A stretch of 64,000 nucleotides of DNA, taken from Amycolatopsis sp. cg9. Its GTDB lineage: Bacteria > Actinomycetota > Actinomycetes > Mycobacteriales > Pseudonocardiaceae. The position numbers and the translations under genes are program-made. This document shows positions 8,150 through 16,665 of the stretch, piece by piece. Numbering within the stretch: position 1 is the stretch's first letter; each line of letters starts with the position of its first letter. A model generated the notes under the pieces. That model was not told where the DNA came from. It saw only the letters and a program-made list of their open reading frames with translations, and did not search any database. The stretch covers positions 3,162,001 to 3,226,000 of the forward strand of contig NZ_CP166850.1 in the NCBI RefSeq assembly GCF_041346945.1, given 5' to 3'.

Positions 8150-10464
8150 TGGGTCCCGGCTGGTACCTGCGCCGGCTGTCCCGGATGGGGCCGGCGGAGG
8201 TCGTCGGCCGCGCGCGGCACGCCGTCGTCCAGCGGCAGTGGCGGTCGGCCTTGCCGGCGGCGCCGGACTGGCCGTCGCACCCCCGGTTCACCGCGGCGCT
8301 GCCGGCCGGCGTGCTGGGCAAGGTGTCCGCCGAGGCGGTTTCACGGCTCCTGACGACCGCCGACGAGCTGATGGCCGGCCGCGCCGAGTACTTCGGCGTG
8401 GTCCGCACGGACCTGGTGTCACCGGACTGGTTCCTCGACCCGAAGACCGGCCGCCGCGCGCCCTCGGACGTGTACGCGTTCGACGTCCCGTACCGGTCGG
8501 AGGACGCGGTCGGCGACATCAAGCAGATCTGGGAGCCGTCGCGCCACCAGCACCTGACCGTGCTGGCCGCGGCGTACGCCCTGACCGGCACCCCGGCGTA
8601 CGCCACGCGCGTGGCCGCCCACCTGCGTTCGTGGTGGGCGGAGAACCCGCCGCTGCGGGGCCCGCACTGGGTGAGCGGCATCGAGCTGGGCATCCGCCTG
8701 CTGTCGTGGGTCTGGACGCGCCGCCTGCTCGACGGCTGGGCGGGGGCGCCCGAGCTGTTCGAGGACAATCCGGACTTCCAGCTCCAGCTGTGGCACCACC
8801 AGAACTGGCTCGCGACCCTGCGCAGCCACGGCTCGTCGGCCAACAACCACGTGATCGCCGAGGACGCGGGCCTGCTGGCGGCGGCGTGCGCGTTCGGCTG
8901 GTTCCCGGAGTCGGCGGCCTGGCGGGCTTCGGCGACGCGTTCGCTGGACGTCCAGCTCGGCCGCAACACGTTCCCGTCGGGGCTGAACGCCGAACTCGCG
9001 TCGGAGTACCACGGCCTGGTCCTGGAGCTGGGCCTCGCGGCCGCGCTCGAGGCCGACGCGGCGGGCGCACCGGTGCCGGACTCGACGTGGGACGTCCTGC
9101 TCCGGATGACCGACGCCCTGGCGTCCATTGTGGACAACAAGCTGCACCCCCCTCGCCAGGGCGACGCCGACGACGGCTTCGGCCTGATCGTCGACGGCGT
9201 CTCGACCGATCGCTGGGCGTCGCTGCTGGCCACCGGCGAGGTCCTGTTCGGCCGCCTGGCTTGGTGGCCGGCGATCCCGGGCGACGACGTCCGCACGCCG
9301 CTGCTGGCGGCCATGGCCACGCGCACCCCCCGGGCATCGGGCACCCGGCCGGCCCGCCGCCCGTCGCACCTGCGCGACGCGGGCATGACGATCTTGCGCT
9401 CAGGCCCGGTGTGGGCCCGCTGCGACGGCGGCCCCCACGGCTTCCTGTCGATCGCGGCCCACGCCCACGCGGACGCGCTGTCAGTGGAGATCCGCCACGA
9501 CGGCGTGGAGATCCTGGCCGACCCGGGCACGTTCTGCTACCACGGCGAGCCCCAGTGGCGGTCGTACTTCCGCTCGACCCTCGGCCACAACACCCTCGAG
9601 CTGAACGGCCGCGACCAGTCCACCTCGGGCGGCCCGTTCTTGTGGACCCGCCACGCGGTGACGAAGGTCCTGGACATCCGCACCCCACCCGACGGCCCCA
9701 GCCACTGGTCAGCGGCCCACGACGGCTACGCCCCGGCGATCCACCGCCGCACGGTGGAGCTGGACGGAGAGGTGGTGACGATCCTCGACGAGGTACTGGG
9801 CGAAGCGGGTTCGGCGGGCCGTCTGGCGTTCCACCTGGGCCCGGAGGTGACGGTCATGCTCGACGGAACAACGGCCCACCTCCGCTGGCCTGCCCCTGAC
9901 GGGGTGGCTGCTGCGGTCGCCGCAGGTGGGGCGGGGCGGCCTGGTTCCGCCCCTGGCGGGGTCACGGCTGCGGCCGACCAGCCGAGCCGGCCCGGGTCCG
10001 CGCCGGGCGGGCCGAGCCAGCCCGGATCCGCGACCAGCACTGGCGCCGGTGGCGAGCTTGAGCCGCTCGCCGGCCGGGCGTCGGGTGTCGTCAGCGAGGC
10101 CGGGTCCGAATCCGCGCCCGGTGGCGTGGACGGTGTCGCGACCGCGGGCCAAGAGGGCGCGGCCCAATCCGCCTCCAGCAGTGCGGCCGGGCCCGATTCC
10201 CAGCTCGGTGCTCCTGCCGCCGGTCGGGCGGGCGCGGCCGATCCGCTCGTCGGCCGGGTGTCCGGTTCGCTCGCCGGGGCCGGTGGGGGCGTGCGGACCG
10301 CGGTGCTCGAGTTGCCGCCCGAGTTGTCGTGGAGCGTGCACCGCGGTGAGGTCGAGCCGCCGCTCGGCTGGTACTCCGCGGGCTTCGGCCGGAAGGAACC
10401 ATCGACCACCCTCATCGGTTCCGGGACTCCCGGACAGCTCACCACCCTGCTCCGCTTCAGTTAG
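8146..10464 (+). CDS. Heparinase II/III-family protein with long low-complexity insert
   Basis: 772 aa from ATG 8146 (ATG 8149 directly follows), overlapping the upstream stop as ATGA. Residues about 20-340 form the alpha-helical toroid of heparinase II/III-like proteins (SRHQHLTVLAAAYAL, SHGSSANNHVIAEDAGLL, EYHGLVLELG). The beta-sandwich part follows with HAHADALSVEIRHDGVEILADPGTFCYHGEP, which holds the conserved His/Tyr region of polysaccharide lyases. No signal peptide is visible, so a cytoplasmic role or lipid-linked substrate is possible. Oddly, residues about 584-720 (nt 9895-10305) are Gly/Ala/Pro/Ser-rich with repeated PGSAPGG units inserted between beta strands, after which normal sequence resumes (TAVLELPPELSWSV). 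It contains motif copy 2. Lyase activity is inferred from family only. Confidence 0.85.
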   Translation: MMGPGWYLRRLSRMGPAEVVGRARHAVVQRQWRSALPAAPDWPSHPRFTAALPAGVLGKVSAEAVSRLLTTADELMAGRAEYFGVVRTDLVSPDWFLDPKTGRRAPSDVYAFDVPYRSEDAVGDIKQIWEPSRHQHLTVLAAAYALTGTPAYATRVAAHLRSWWAENPPLRGPHWVSGIELGIRLLSWVWTRRLLDGWAGAPELFEDNPDFQLQLWHHQNWLATLRSHGSSANNHVIAEDAGLLAAACAFGWFPESAAWRASATRSLDVQLGRNTFPSGLNAELASEYHGLVLELGLAAALEADAAGAPVPDSTWDVLLRMTDALASIVDNKLHPPRQGDADDGFGLIVDGVSTDRWASLLATGEVLFGRLAWWPAIPGDDVRTPLLAAMATRTPRASGTRPARRPSHLRDAGMTILRSGPVWARCDGGPHGFLSIAAHAHADALSVEIRHDGVEILADPGTFCYHGEPQWRSYFRSTLGHNTLELNGRDQSTSGGPFLWTRHAVTKVLDIRTPPDGPSHWSAAHDGYAPAIHRRTVELDGEVVTILDEVLGEAGSAGRLAFHLGPEVTVMLDGTTAHLRWPAPDGVAAAVAAGGAGRPGSAPGGVTAAADQPSRPGSAPGGPSQPGSATSTGAGGELEPLAGRASGVVSEAGSESAPGGVDGVATAGQEGAAQSASSSAAGPDSQLGAPAAGRAGAADPLVGRVSGSLAGAGGGVRTAVLELPPELSWSVHRGEVEPPLGWYSAGFGRKEPSTTLIGSGTPGQLTTLLRFS
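9123..9135 (+). repeat. 13-bp palindromic-arm motif GTCCATTGTGGAC, copy 2
   Basis: Inside the heparinase-like gene in frame TCC-ATT-GTG-GAC (S-I-V-D), exactly as in copy 1, although the two proteins are unrelated. Confidence 0.6.
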
Positions 10465-10472
10465 GACCTCCC

Positions 10473-11999
10473 GTGACAGCCCGCCGCCTCCGACTCCGCC
10501 GTGCCGCTCCGCTGCTCGGTGTCCTGCTCACGGTCGCGGCGTGCTCGGGCGGCCCGGATACCGACGGGGGACCGGCACAGGCCACTCCCGCGCCCAGCGG
10601 TTCGGTCGCCGCCGTGTGCGACAAGGAGCCCGCCGGTCCGACGGCCGCGCCGGCGGGAGCCGTCATCGTCGACCCGGGGGTGCCGGGTGACCTCGCGGCG
10701 AAGACGCGCTCGGCCGGGCCGGGCACGACGTTCTGGCTCAAGCCGGGCAAGCACGTCCTCGGCGACGACAAGTACGACCAGGTGTCCCCCAAGGACGGCG
10801 ACGTCTACATCGGCGCACCGGGCGCGATCGTCGACGGCCGCAAGATCAACCAGTACGCCTTCACCGGGCACGCGGTGAACGTCAAGATCACCTACGTGAC
10901 GGTGCAGGGCTTCGCGGCACCGCACGACGAAGGCGTCGTCAACCACGACTCCGGCGACGGCTGGGTGATCGAGCACTCGACCATCCAGGACAACGACGGC
11001 GCCGGCCTGATGGCGGGTGCGCGCCAGCAGGTGCGCGGCAACTGCCTGCGCCGCAACGGCCAATACGGGATCAACGCCTACTCCGGCAGCACCCCGCTCA
11101 CCGCGCTCGTCGTGGAGGGCAACGAGATCGCCGGCAACAACACCGGCGACTGGGAGACGAAGATCGAGGGCTGCGGCTGCAGCGGCGGGATCAAGTTCTG
11201 GGACGTGAACGGCGCCGACGTGCGCGGCAACTGGGTGCACGACAACCGTGGCACCGGGCTCTGGGCCGACACGAACAACAACGACTTCCTCATCGAGGGC
11301 AACCTCATCGAGGGCAACGACGGTGCCGCGCTGATCTACGAGATCAGCTACAACGCCGTCATCCGGGACAACACGATCCGCAAGAACAACTGGGCCGACG
11401 GCCGCCGGTACGCCGACCGCGGCGACAACTTCCCGACACCGACGATCTACATCTCCGAGTCGGGCGGCGAGCCGCGGATCAAGGCACGCACCGCGAAGAT
11501 CGAGATCTCGCGCAACTACCTGGAGAACAACTGGTCCGGGATCACGTTGTGGGAGAACGCCGACCGCTTCTGCAACAGCCCGGCCAACACCTCCTCCGGC
11601 GACTGCACCCGGCTGGTGCCGAACGTGAAGCAGTGCGCGGCCCCGGCCATCACGACCGGCCCGCTGCTGGCCGACTGCCGCTGGAAGACCCAGCACGTCG
11701 ACATCCACGACAACAAGTTCATCCTCGACCCGGCGGTCGTCGGCTGCCAGGCCGCGTGCGGCCGGATGGGCCTGCTGTCGAACTTCGGCACCTACCCGGA
11801 CTGGTCGCCGTACAAGGGCGAGGCGGTCCAGGAATCGATCACGTTCAAGCAGGACAACCGCTGGCACGACAACAGCTACGCCGGCCCGTGGACGTTCATC
11901 GCGTACACGACCGACCGCATCCTCGAGATCGGCGAGTGGGAAGGTTCGCCGTACTCGCAGGACACCGGGAGCACGTACACCGCACAGGGCGGGGGCTGA
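10473..11999 (+). CDS. Right-handed parallel beta-helix lipoprotein
   Basis: 508 aa from GTG 10473. The N-terminus is a lipoprotein signal (basic MTARRLRLRR, hydrophobic core, lipobox TVAAC with Cys24), so it is probably anchored outside the membrane. The mature part has repeated beta-helix coils of the pectate-lyase/NosD kind (NHDSGDGWVIEHSTIQDNDGAG, EGNEIAGNNTGDW, NWVHDNRGTGLWADTNNNDF). Four Cys pairs may form disulfides. A close paralogue lies on the other strand at 16666-18147. It sits between the heparinase-like gene and the wzy-like gene, 8 bp after the former and 1 nt before the latter, so it is part of the operon. Proteins of this fold bind or cleave polysaccharides (lyase, epimerase or acetyl-transfer roles are known); the exact activity is not readable. 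Confidence 0.85.
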   Translation: MTARRLRLRRAAPLLGVLLTVAACSGGPDTDGGPAQATPAPSGSVAAVCDKEPAGPTAAPAGAVIVDPGVPGDLAAKTRSAGPGTTFWLKPGKHVLGDDKYDQVSPKDGDVYIGAPGAIVDGRKINQYAFTGHAVNVKITYVTVQGFAAPHDEGVVNHDSGDGWVIEHSTIQDNDGAGLMAGARQQVRGNCLRRNGQYGINAYSGSTPLTALVVEGNEIAGNNTGDWETKIEGCGCSGGIKFWDVNGADVRGNWVHDNRGTGLWADTNNNDFLIEGNLIEGNDGAALIYEISYNAVIRDNTIRKNNWADGRRYADRGDNFPTPTIYISESGGEPRIKARTAKIEISRNYLENNWSGITLWENADRFCNSPANTSSGDCTRLVPNVKQCAAPAITTGPLLADCRWKTQHVDIHDNKFILDPAVVGCQAACGRMGLLSNFGTYPDWSPYKGEAVQESITFKQDNRWHDNSYAGPWTFIAYTTDRILEIGEWEGSPYSQDTGSTYTAQGGG

Positions 12000-12000
12000 C

Positions 12001-13257
12001 ATGACGGCGCACACCGCATCGGTGGCGGGCATCCGCGGCGAGGCCGCGGCCGAACCGACGTCCGCGACGCCGAAGTGGGCGGGGCTGGCCTGGGCCCTGC
12101 TGATCCTCAACACGCTCGGCTCGACCGGCGCGAAGACGGTCATCCCGCTGCCCCGCTCGGTCAGCCAGCTGGTCACGATGGGCGCGCTGATGACGGCCTT
12201 CGTGATCGCGCTGGTGCTGAACAAGCACCTGCGGATCCGCCCGAGCGCCTACCTGCTCCTGCTGACGCTGCTGCTGATGTCGAGCATCCTCTCCAGCGCC
12301 GATCTGAAAGAAGGCGCCGGCGCGCTGTTCCGGTGCTTCCGGCTGACGATCTTCGTGACCACGCTCTGGCTGCTGACCCGCTGGTGGGACGGTGGCTTCG
12401 CGTTCGTCCGCTACCACATCCGCACCTACGCCGTCGTGCTCGCGTCCGTGGCGATCGGCCTGGTGATCTCCCCGGGCAACGCGATGCCGGACATCTACGG
12501 TGGCCGGCTTTCGGGGGCGATCTGGCCGCTGACCCCGCCACAGATCGGCCAGTACGCGGCGGTCATCGCCGGGCTCACGCTCCTCCTCTGGTTCGGGCGC
12601 CGCACGACGTGGCGCAGCGCGGTGTTCATCGTGGTGCCGGTGGTGGGGCTGCTGATGCTCACGCACACCCGTACGGCAACGCTCGGCCTCGTCGCCGGGC
12701 TCTCGGTGGCCTTCCTTTCGATGCTGCTGACCAGCGCCCGCGCGCGGAAAGTGTTCGCGTGGACGGTCGGCGTCGGCGGGGTCGCCGGCCTGGTGCTCGC
12801 GGGCGCGCTCCAGACGTGGTTCCTCCGCGGGCAGAGCGCGGACAACTTCTCCAGCCTCACCGGCCGGGCGAAGGTGTGGGACGCCCTGCTGGAGGCCCCG
12901 CGGACGACCGCCGAATACATCTTCGGCGTGGGCCTGACCGACAAGTCCTACGACGGCCTCCCGATCGACAACAGCTGGCTCGCGGTCTACCACGAGCAGG
13001 GCTTCGTCGGAATCGCCCTCGTCGCCGCGTTCCTCCTGACGCTGATCGTCGTCGCGCTCCTGCGACCGCCTTCGCTGGCGCGGGCGTGCGCGATCTTCCT
13101 GATCACCTACTGCGTTTCGGCCTCCTATACCGAAGCTGGTCTCGGCGACGCGTCGCCGTATCTGCTGCACCTGGCCGTGGCCGCGTCACTGCTGGTCCGC
13201 GGGGTGCCGCAGTCCGACGAACAAGCATTCATCCCGGCGAAGGGGGCAAGCGCGTGA
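12001..13257 (+). CDS. O-antigen ligase/polymerase (Wzy-type) membrane protein
   Basis: 418 aa with about ten hydrophobic segments, matching the Wzy/WaaL-type O-antigen ligase family. The characteristic C-half region includes LTHTRTATLGLVAGLSVAFL before a large loop with TGRAKVWDALL and DNSWLAVYHEQGFVGIAL. In this setting it would join repeat units on the outer face of the membrane, working with the two Wzz-like proteins and the flippase at 22301-23635. Its ATG is 1 nt after the beta-helix stop and its own stop overlaps the next start (GTGA). The family diverges strongly in sequence, so ligase versus polymerase cannot be decided. Confidence 0.85.
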   Translation: MTAHTASVAGIRGEAAAEPTSATPKWAGLAWALLILNTLGSTGAKTVIPLPRSVSQLVTMGALMTAFVIALVLNKHLRIRPSAYLLLLTLLLMSSILSSADLKEGAGALFRCFRLTIFVTTLWLLTRWWDGGFAFVRYHIRTYAVVLASVAIGLVISPGNAMPDIYGGRLSGAIWPLTPPQIGQYAAVIAGLTLLLWFGRRTTWRSAVFIVVPVVGLLMLTHTRTATLGLVAGLSVAFLSMLLTSARARKVFAWTVGVGGVAGLVLAGALQTWFLRGQSADNFSSLTGRAKVWDALLEAPRTTAEYIFGVGLTDKSYDGLPIDNSWLAVYHEQGFVGIALVAAFLLTLIVVALLRPPSLARACAIFLITYCVSASYTEAGLGDASPYLLHLAVAASLLVRGVPQSDEQAFIPAKGASA

Positions 13258-14423
13258 GGGTGCTCGTGGTGCACAACCGGTACCGGTCCGAGCAGCCGAG
13301 CGGCGAGAACAACGTCGTCGACGCCGAAGTCTCGCTGCTGGCCGAGGGCGGTCACGAGGTGTCGCTGTTCGAACGCCGCAGCGACGACATCGCGGCGATG
13401 CCGCTGCCCCGCAAGGCCGCGGTGCCGCTGATGGTGCCGTGGAACCCGGCCGTGCGGAAGGAGCTCGCCGCCCGGCTGCGCGCGAAGCGCCCGGACGTCG
13501 TGCACATCCACAACACGTTCCCGCTGCTGTCGCCCTCGGTGGTCGCCGCCTGCGCGGACGCGGGGGTGCCCGCGGTCGCGACACTGCACAACTACACGAT
13601 GGTCTGCCCGCCCGGCACGCTCCACCGCGACGGCCGCATCTGCACCGAGTGCGTCGGCGGCTCGCCGTTGCCGGCGGTGAAGCACGGCTGCTACCGCGGT
13701 TCGAGCGCGGCCACGCTCCCGATGGCGGCGAGCATGGTCGCGAACCGGCGCCGGTGGTGGACGGGCGTTTCGCGGTTCTTCTGCATTTCGGCGGCGCAAC
13801 GCGACCTCCTGGTGTCGGCCGGGATGCCCGGCGAGCGGATGGCGGTGAAACACAACTTCGTCACCGACCCCGGCGTCCGCCGCACCGGCGACGGGTCGCA
13901 CGTCCTGTTCCTCGGCCGGGTCACCGAGGAGAAGGGGGTCGGCCTGCTGATGCGGGCCTGGGACCGCCTCGGCGGCGCCCTGGGTGTGCCGCTGGTCATC
14001 GCCGGCACGGGACCGATGCAGGACGAGGTCGCGACCTGGGCGGCCGGACGTTCCGACGTCTCGTACGTGGGTCTCCGCAACAAGGCCGAGTGCCGCGCGC
14101 TCACGGCCGACGCGGTCGCGGTGGTAGCCCCGTCGACGTGGCTGGAAGCGTTCGGCCTCGTGGTGGTCGAGGCGATGGCGGCGGGCGTGCCCACGGTCGC
14201 GGCCGCCCACGGGGCGTTCCCGGAGCTCGTCGAGGACGGCATCACCGGCCTCCTGCACCAGCCGGGCGACGAGGTGTCGCTCGCGGAACGGCTGCGCGAG
14301 ATCGTCGGCGACCGCAACCGCGAGATGGGCGACGCGGCCCGCGTCCGGTACGAGAAGGACTTCACCCCGGCGGTCGGCCTGGACCGGCTGATCGCCGGGT
14401 ACAAGGCGGCGATCGAGGCGTGA
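13254..14423 (+). CDS. GT4-family glycosyltransferase with cysteine-rich insert
   Basis: 389 aa from GTG 13254, overlapping the wzy-like stop. GT-B fold: the N-terminal half shows VLVVHNRYRSEQPSGENNVV, and the C-terminal donor domain shows VLFLGRVTEEKGVGLLMRAW and the E-x7-E motif EAFGLVVVEAMAAGVP. Between the domains is a four-Cys segment (MVCPPGTLHRDGRIC, ECVGG, HGCYRGS), seen in a subgroup of GT4 enzymes and likely a structural metal site. The role is addition of one sugar of the repeat unit on the cytoplasmic face. The stop overlaps the PAP2 gene start. Confidence 0.87.
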   Translation: MRVLVVHNRYRSEQPSGENNVVDAEVSLLAEGGHEVSLFERRSDDIAAMPLPRKAAVPLMVPWNPAVRKELAARLRAKRPDVVHIHNTFPLLSPSVVAACADAGVPAVATLHNYTMVCPPGTLHRDGRICTECVGGSPLPAVKHGCYRGSSAATLPMAASMVANRRRWWTGVSRFFCISAAQRDLLVSAGMPGERMAVKHNFVTDPGVRRTGDGSHVLFLGRVTEEKGVGLLMRAWDRLGGALGVPLVIAGTGPMQDEVATWAAGRSDVSYVGLRNKAECRALTADAVAVVAPSTWLEAFGLVVVEAMAAGVPTVAAAHGAFPELVEDGITGLLHQPGDEVSLAERLREIVGDRNREMGDAARVRYEKDFTPAVGLDRLIAGYKAAIEA

Positions 14424-15067
14424 AGCAGCTGGTCCGGACGGCACCCGCGGTCCTGCCGGCCGCGCTGCGCACCCCGCTGGCGATGTCGGGAGCGCTGGCG
14501 ACCGCGGTGCTCGTCGCCCTCGGCATCCTCCACTTCCACGACTCCGGGTTGACGGGGATCGACGCCGCCGTCCTGCCGTCGCTCGACGGGGTCGAGCCGC
14601 CGTGGCGGTACGTCGCGCTGGTCATCGACTTCGGTGGCGAGCCCGTGGGGTCGGTCGTGCTGGTCGCCCTGATCGCAGCGGTGTGTTTCCTGGCCCGCCG
14701 TGCCCGGACCGCCGTGCTGACGGTGCTGGGCGTCCTGGTCACGGTGGCGGTGACGACGGTCCTGAAGCCGATCGTCGGGCGCACCATCCACGGCGAGTTC
14801 CTGTCGTACCCGAGCGGGCACACGGCCTTGGCGACGGCGCTCGCGCTGGTCATCGGCCTGCTGCTGGTCGACCGGCTGGGACTCGGCCGCGGAACCGCGG
14901 TGCCGTTGGTCCTCGGCTTGGCGTTGGTCGCCGGGATCGCGATGGGGTGGGCCGAGGTGGCGTTGGGGGCGCACTACCCGACGGATGCCGTCGGGGGGTT
15001 CTGCGCCGCGCTGGCGGCCGTCCCGGCGACCGGCTGGGTGGTGGATCGGGTCGCCGACCGGCTCTGA
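14420..15067 (+). CDS. PAP2-superfamily membrane phosphatase with altered signature residues
   Basis: 215 aa from GTG 14420 with five to six hydrophobic segments. The PAP2 motif 2 is intact (YPSGH, residues 130-134) and motif 3 has its His185 and Asp189 (AHYPTD). Two usual arginines are absent: motif 1 (K-x6-R-P) reads K116-PIVGRT-I123-H124, and motif 3 (S-R-x5-H) reads A178-E179. Family members hydrolyse lipid phosphates such as undecaprenyl diphosphate, which would recycle the carrier used by this locus. Loss of phosphate-binding arginines may mean changed substrate or weak activity. It is the last gene of the coupled rightward block. Confidence 0.82.
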   Translation: MKQLVRTAPAVLPAALRTPLAMSGALATAVLVALGILHFHDSGLTGIDAAVLPSLDGVEPPWRYVALVIDFGGEPVGSVVLVALIAAVCFLARRARTAVLTVLGVLVTVAVTTVLKPIVGRTIHGEFLSYPSGHTALATALALVIGLLLVDRLGLGRGTAVPLVLGLALVAGIAMGWAEVALGAHYPTDAVGGFCAALAAVPATGWVVDRVADRL

Positions 15068-15272
15068 GGTTGAGGTGGCGGCCGCTTGGTAGCGGAGCCA
15101 CTCTGACGGTTGGCCAGTGGACGGTTCCGGCAGCGGGAGGACGTCGGCGACCGGCTCAGCCTGTCGACCGGCGGGACCGGGCCCGCGGACCGCGCTGATC
15201 GGTCCGGCGGCGCTGTCGGTCCGCGTGGGTTTCGTTCGTCGGTGGGGTGTCCGACTCGTGAAGGAGATCCCC

Positions 15273-15887
15273 ATGATCGAAGAGCTGATCGCCGCCGAAC
15301 GGCGGGAGCTGGCTGCCGTGCTGGACGGGCTTTCGGCGGCCGACTGGCCGGCGCCGACCTTGTGTGCGGGCTGGCGGGTGCCCGAGGTCGTCGCGCACAT
15401 GACCATGCCGTTCCGGTTCTCGGGCGGGCGGTTCGTGCGTGAGCTGCTGAAGTCCGGCGGCCGCTTCAACGCCATGGCCGACCGCGTGGCCCGCCGGGAC
15501 GCGGCCGAACTGTCCCGGGAAGCGCTGGTCGCCTCGCTGCGCGACAACGCCGACCACCCGTGGCGGCCGCCGGGCGGTGGTCCGGAAGGCGCCTTGAGCC
15601 ACGACGTGATCCACGGGCTGGACATCACGACCGCCCTCGGCCTGGAGCGCCGTGTTCCGCGGGAGCGCCTCGAAGTGATTTTCGCTGCGATGAAGCCGAA
15701 GCAGGTCAAGTACTTCGGAACCGACCTGGACGGCGTCGCCCTGCGCGCCGACGACCTCGACTGGTCGTACGGCTCCGGCACTCCGCTCACCGGGGCGGCC
15801 CAGGACCTGCTGCTCGTGCTGTGTAATCGGCGGTTGCCCGCCGGACGTCTTCGAGGGGAGCCGAGCGCGCGCTTCACCACGGTCTGA
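15273..15887 (+). CDS. DinB/maleylpyruvate-isomerase-type (TIGR03083-like) protein
   Basis: 204 aa. ATG 15273 was chosen because AAGGAG (15261-15266) lies just upstream; the frame is open further back without a better start. The N-terminus (IEELIAAERRELAAVLDGLSAADW, then PTLCAGWRVPEVVAHM) is the four-helix DinB/mycothiol-dependent isomerase pattern with a conserved His in VAHM and a further His in SHDVIHGLDI. Such actinobacterial proteins are metal-binding and often mycothiol-dependent, with no fixed substrate. It stands apart from the polysaccharide operon (205-bp gap) and converges on the HAD gene with a 14-bp overlap of the 3' ends. Confidence 0.75.
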   Translation: MIEELIAAERRELAAVLDGLSAADWPAPTLCAGWRVPEVVAHMTMPFRFSGGRFVRELLKSGGRFNAMADRVARRDAAELSREALVASLRDNADHPWRPPGGGPEGALSHDVIHGLDITTALGLERRVPRERLEVIFAAMKPKQVKYFGTDLDGVALRADDLDWSYGSGTPLTGAAQDLLLVLCNRRLPAGRLRGEPSARFTTV

Positions 15888-16533
15888 GTTCCTTCCGCAG
15901 CTGGTCCATTGTGGACAAATTGGGTGCGCCGAAGCGCAACGCCTGGAAACCGGCGTCACGGGCGGCGGTGACGTTTTCTTCGCGGTCGTCGATGAGCAAG
16001 ACCCGTTCGGGCACCACGTCGAGCCGGTGGCACAGCGTGGCGAAGGCTTCCGGATCGGGCTTGCGCACGCCGATGTCCCCGCTGACGAACCAGTTGGTGA
16101 GGTACTCGCCGAGCCCGAACCGCTCGCGCAGCAGCTTCGACCACTCGCTGACGTCGTTGCTCAGGCAGGCGAGCCGCACGCCGGTGGGTTCGAGTTCGGC
16201 GAGCAGGGCGACCGCGCCTTCGGTGAGGCGGTGGTTCAGGCAGTATTCCTCGTCCGATGCCCGGGGCGTGCCCGCTGCCGCCCAGAAGTCCGCGGAAGAC
16301 ATCTTGCCGAGGCTGCATTCCCGGTACAGCTGAGCGATTCCGGCCCGGTCCAGCACGCAGCCGTGGCTGCGGAGGTACGGCACCAGCAGGCCCGCGACAT
16401 CGTCGGCACACGAGTAGAGCACGCCCATGGCGTCGAACGCGACGACGTCGATCGCGTCACGGTCGCGGGCCGGGGGAACGGTGGTCGAAGGAGCCATGTC
16501 TTCGACGGTACCGAACACACGTGCGACCGCCAT
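15874..16533 (-). CDS. HAD-superfamily hydrolase (subfamily IA-like)
   Basis: Up to 219 aa; an alternative ATG at 16497 (Met13) would remove a tail with no matching fold and may be the real start. Neither has a strong ribosome site. HAD motifs: nucleophile Asp in VVAFDAMGVLY (Asp34 of the long form), motif II in LACLSNDVSEW, Lys in GVRKPDPEAF, and motif IV in LLIDDREENV. The residue two after the nucleophile, normally the general acid Asp, is Met36, so classical phosphatase activity is doubtful. It carries motif copy 3 near its 3' end, encoding S-T-M-D. Its 3' end overlaps the DinB-like gene by 14 bp. Confidence 0.8.
   Translation of the reverse strand: MAVARVFGTVEDMAPSTTVPPARDRDAIDVVAFDAMGVLYSCADDVAGLLVPYLRSHGCVLDRAGIAQLYRECSLGKMSSADFWAAAGTPRASDEEYCLNHRLTEGAVALLAELEPTGVRLACLSNDVSEWSKLLRERFGLGEYLTNWFVSGDIGVRKPDPEAFATLCHRLDVVPERVLLIDDREENVTAARDAGFQALRFGAPNLSTMDQLRKELRPW
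15904..15916 (+). repeat. 13-bp palindromic-arm motif GTCCATTGTGGAC, copy 3
   Basis: Inside the HAD gene, where the coding strand reads GTCCACAATGGAC in frame TCC-ACA-ATG-GAC (S-T-M-D). The motif is therefore in the opposite orientation to its gene compared with copies 1, 2 and 4. Confidence 0.6.
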
Positions 16534-16665
16534 CGCTTGATCGGGTGAAGCGAACGCTGTCCGAAATTCTCCGCTCGCGACTTTTCCCTTGTGTGACAGG
16601 GGAAAGAGCGATGGTTGAAGCGAGGTGTCACTGGAAACTGTCGGACCCGGTCGGCAAGCTCGTGA

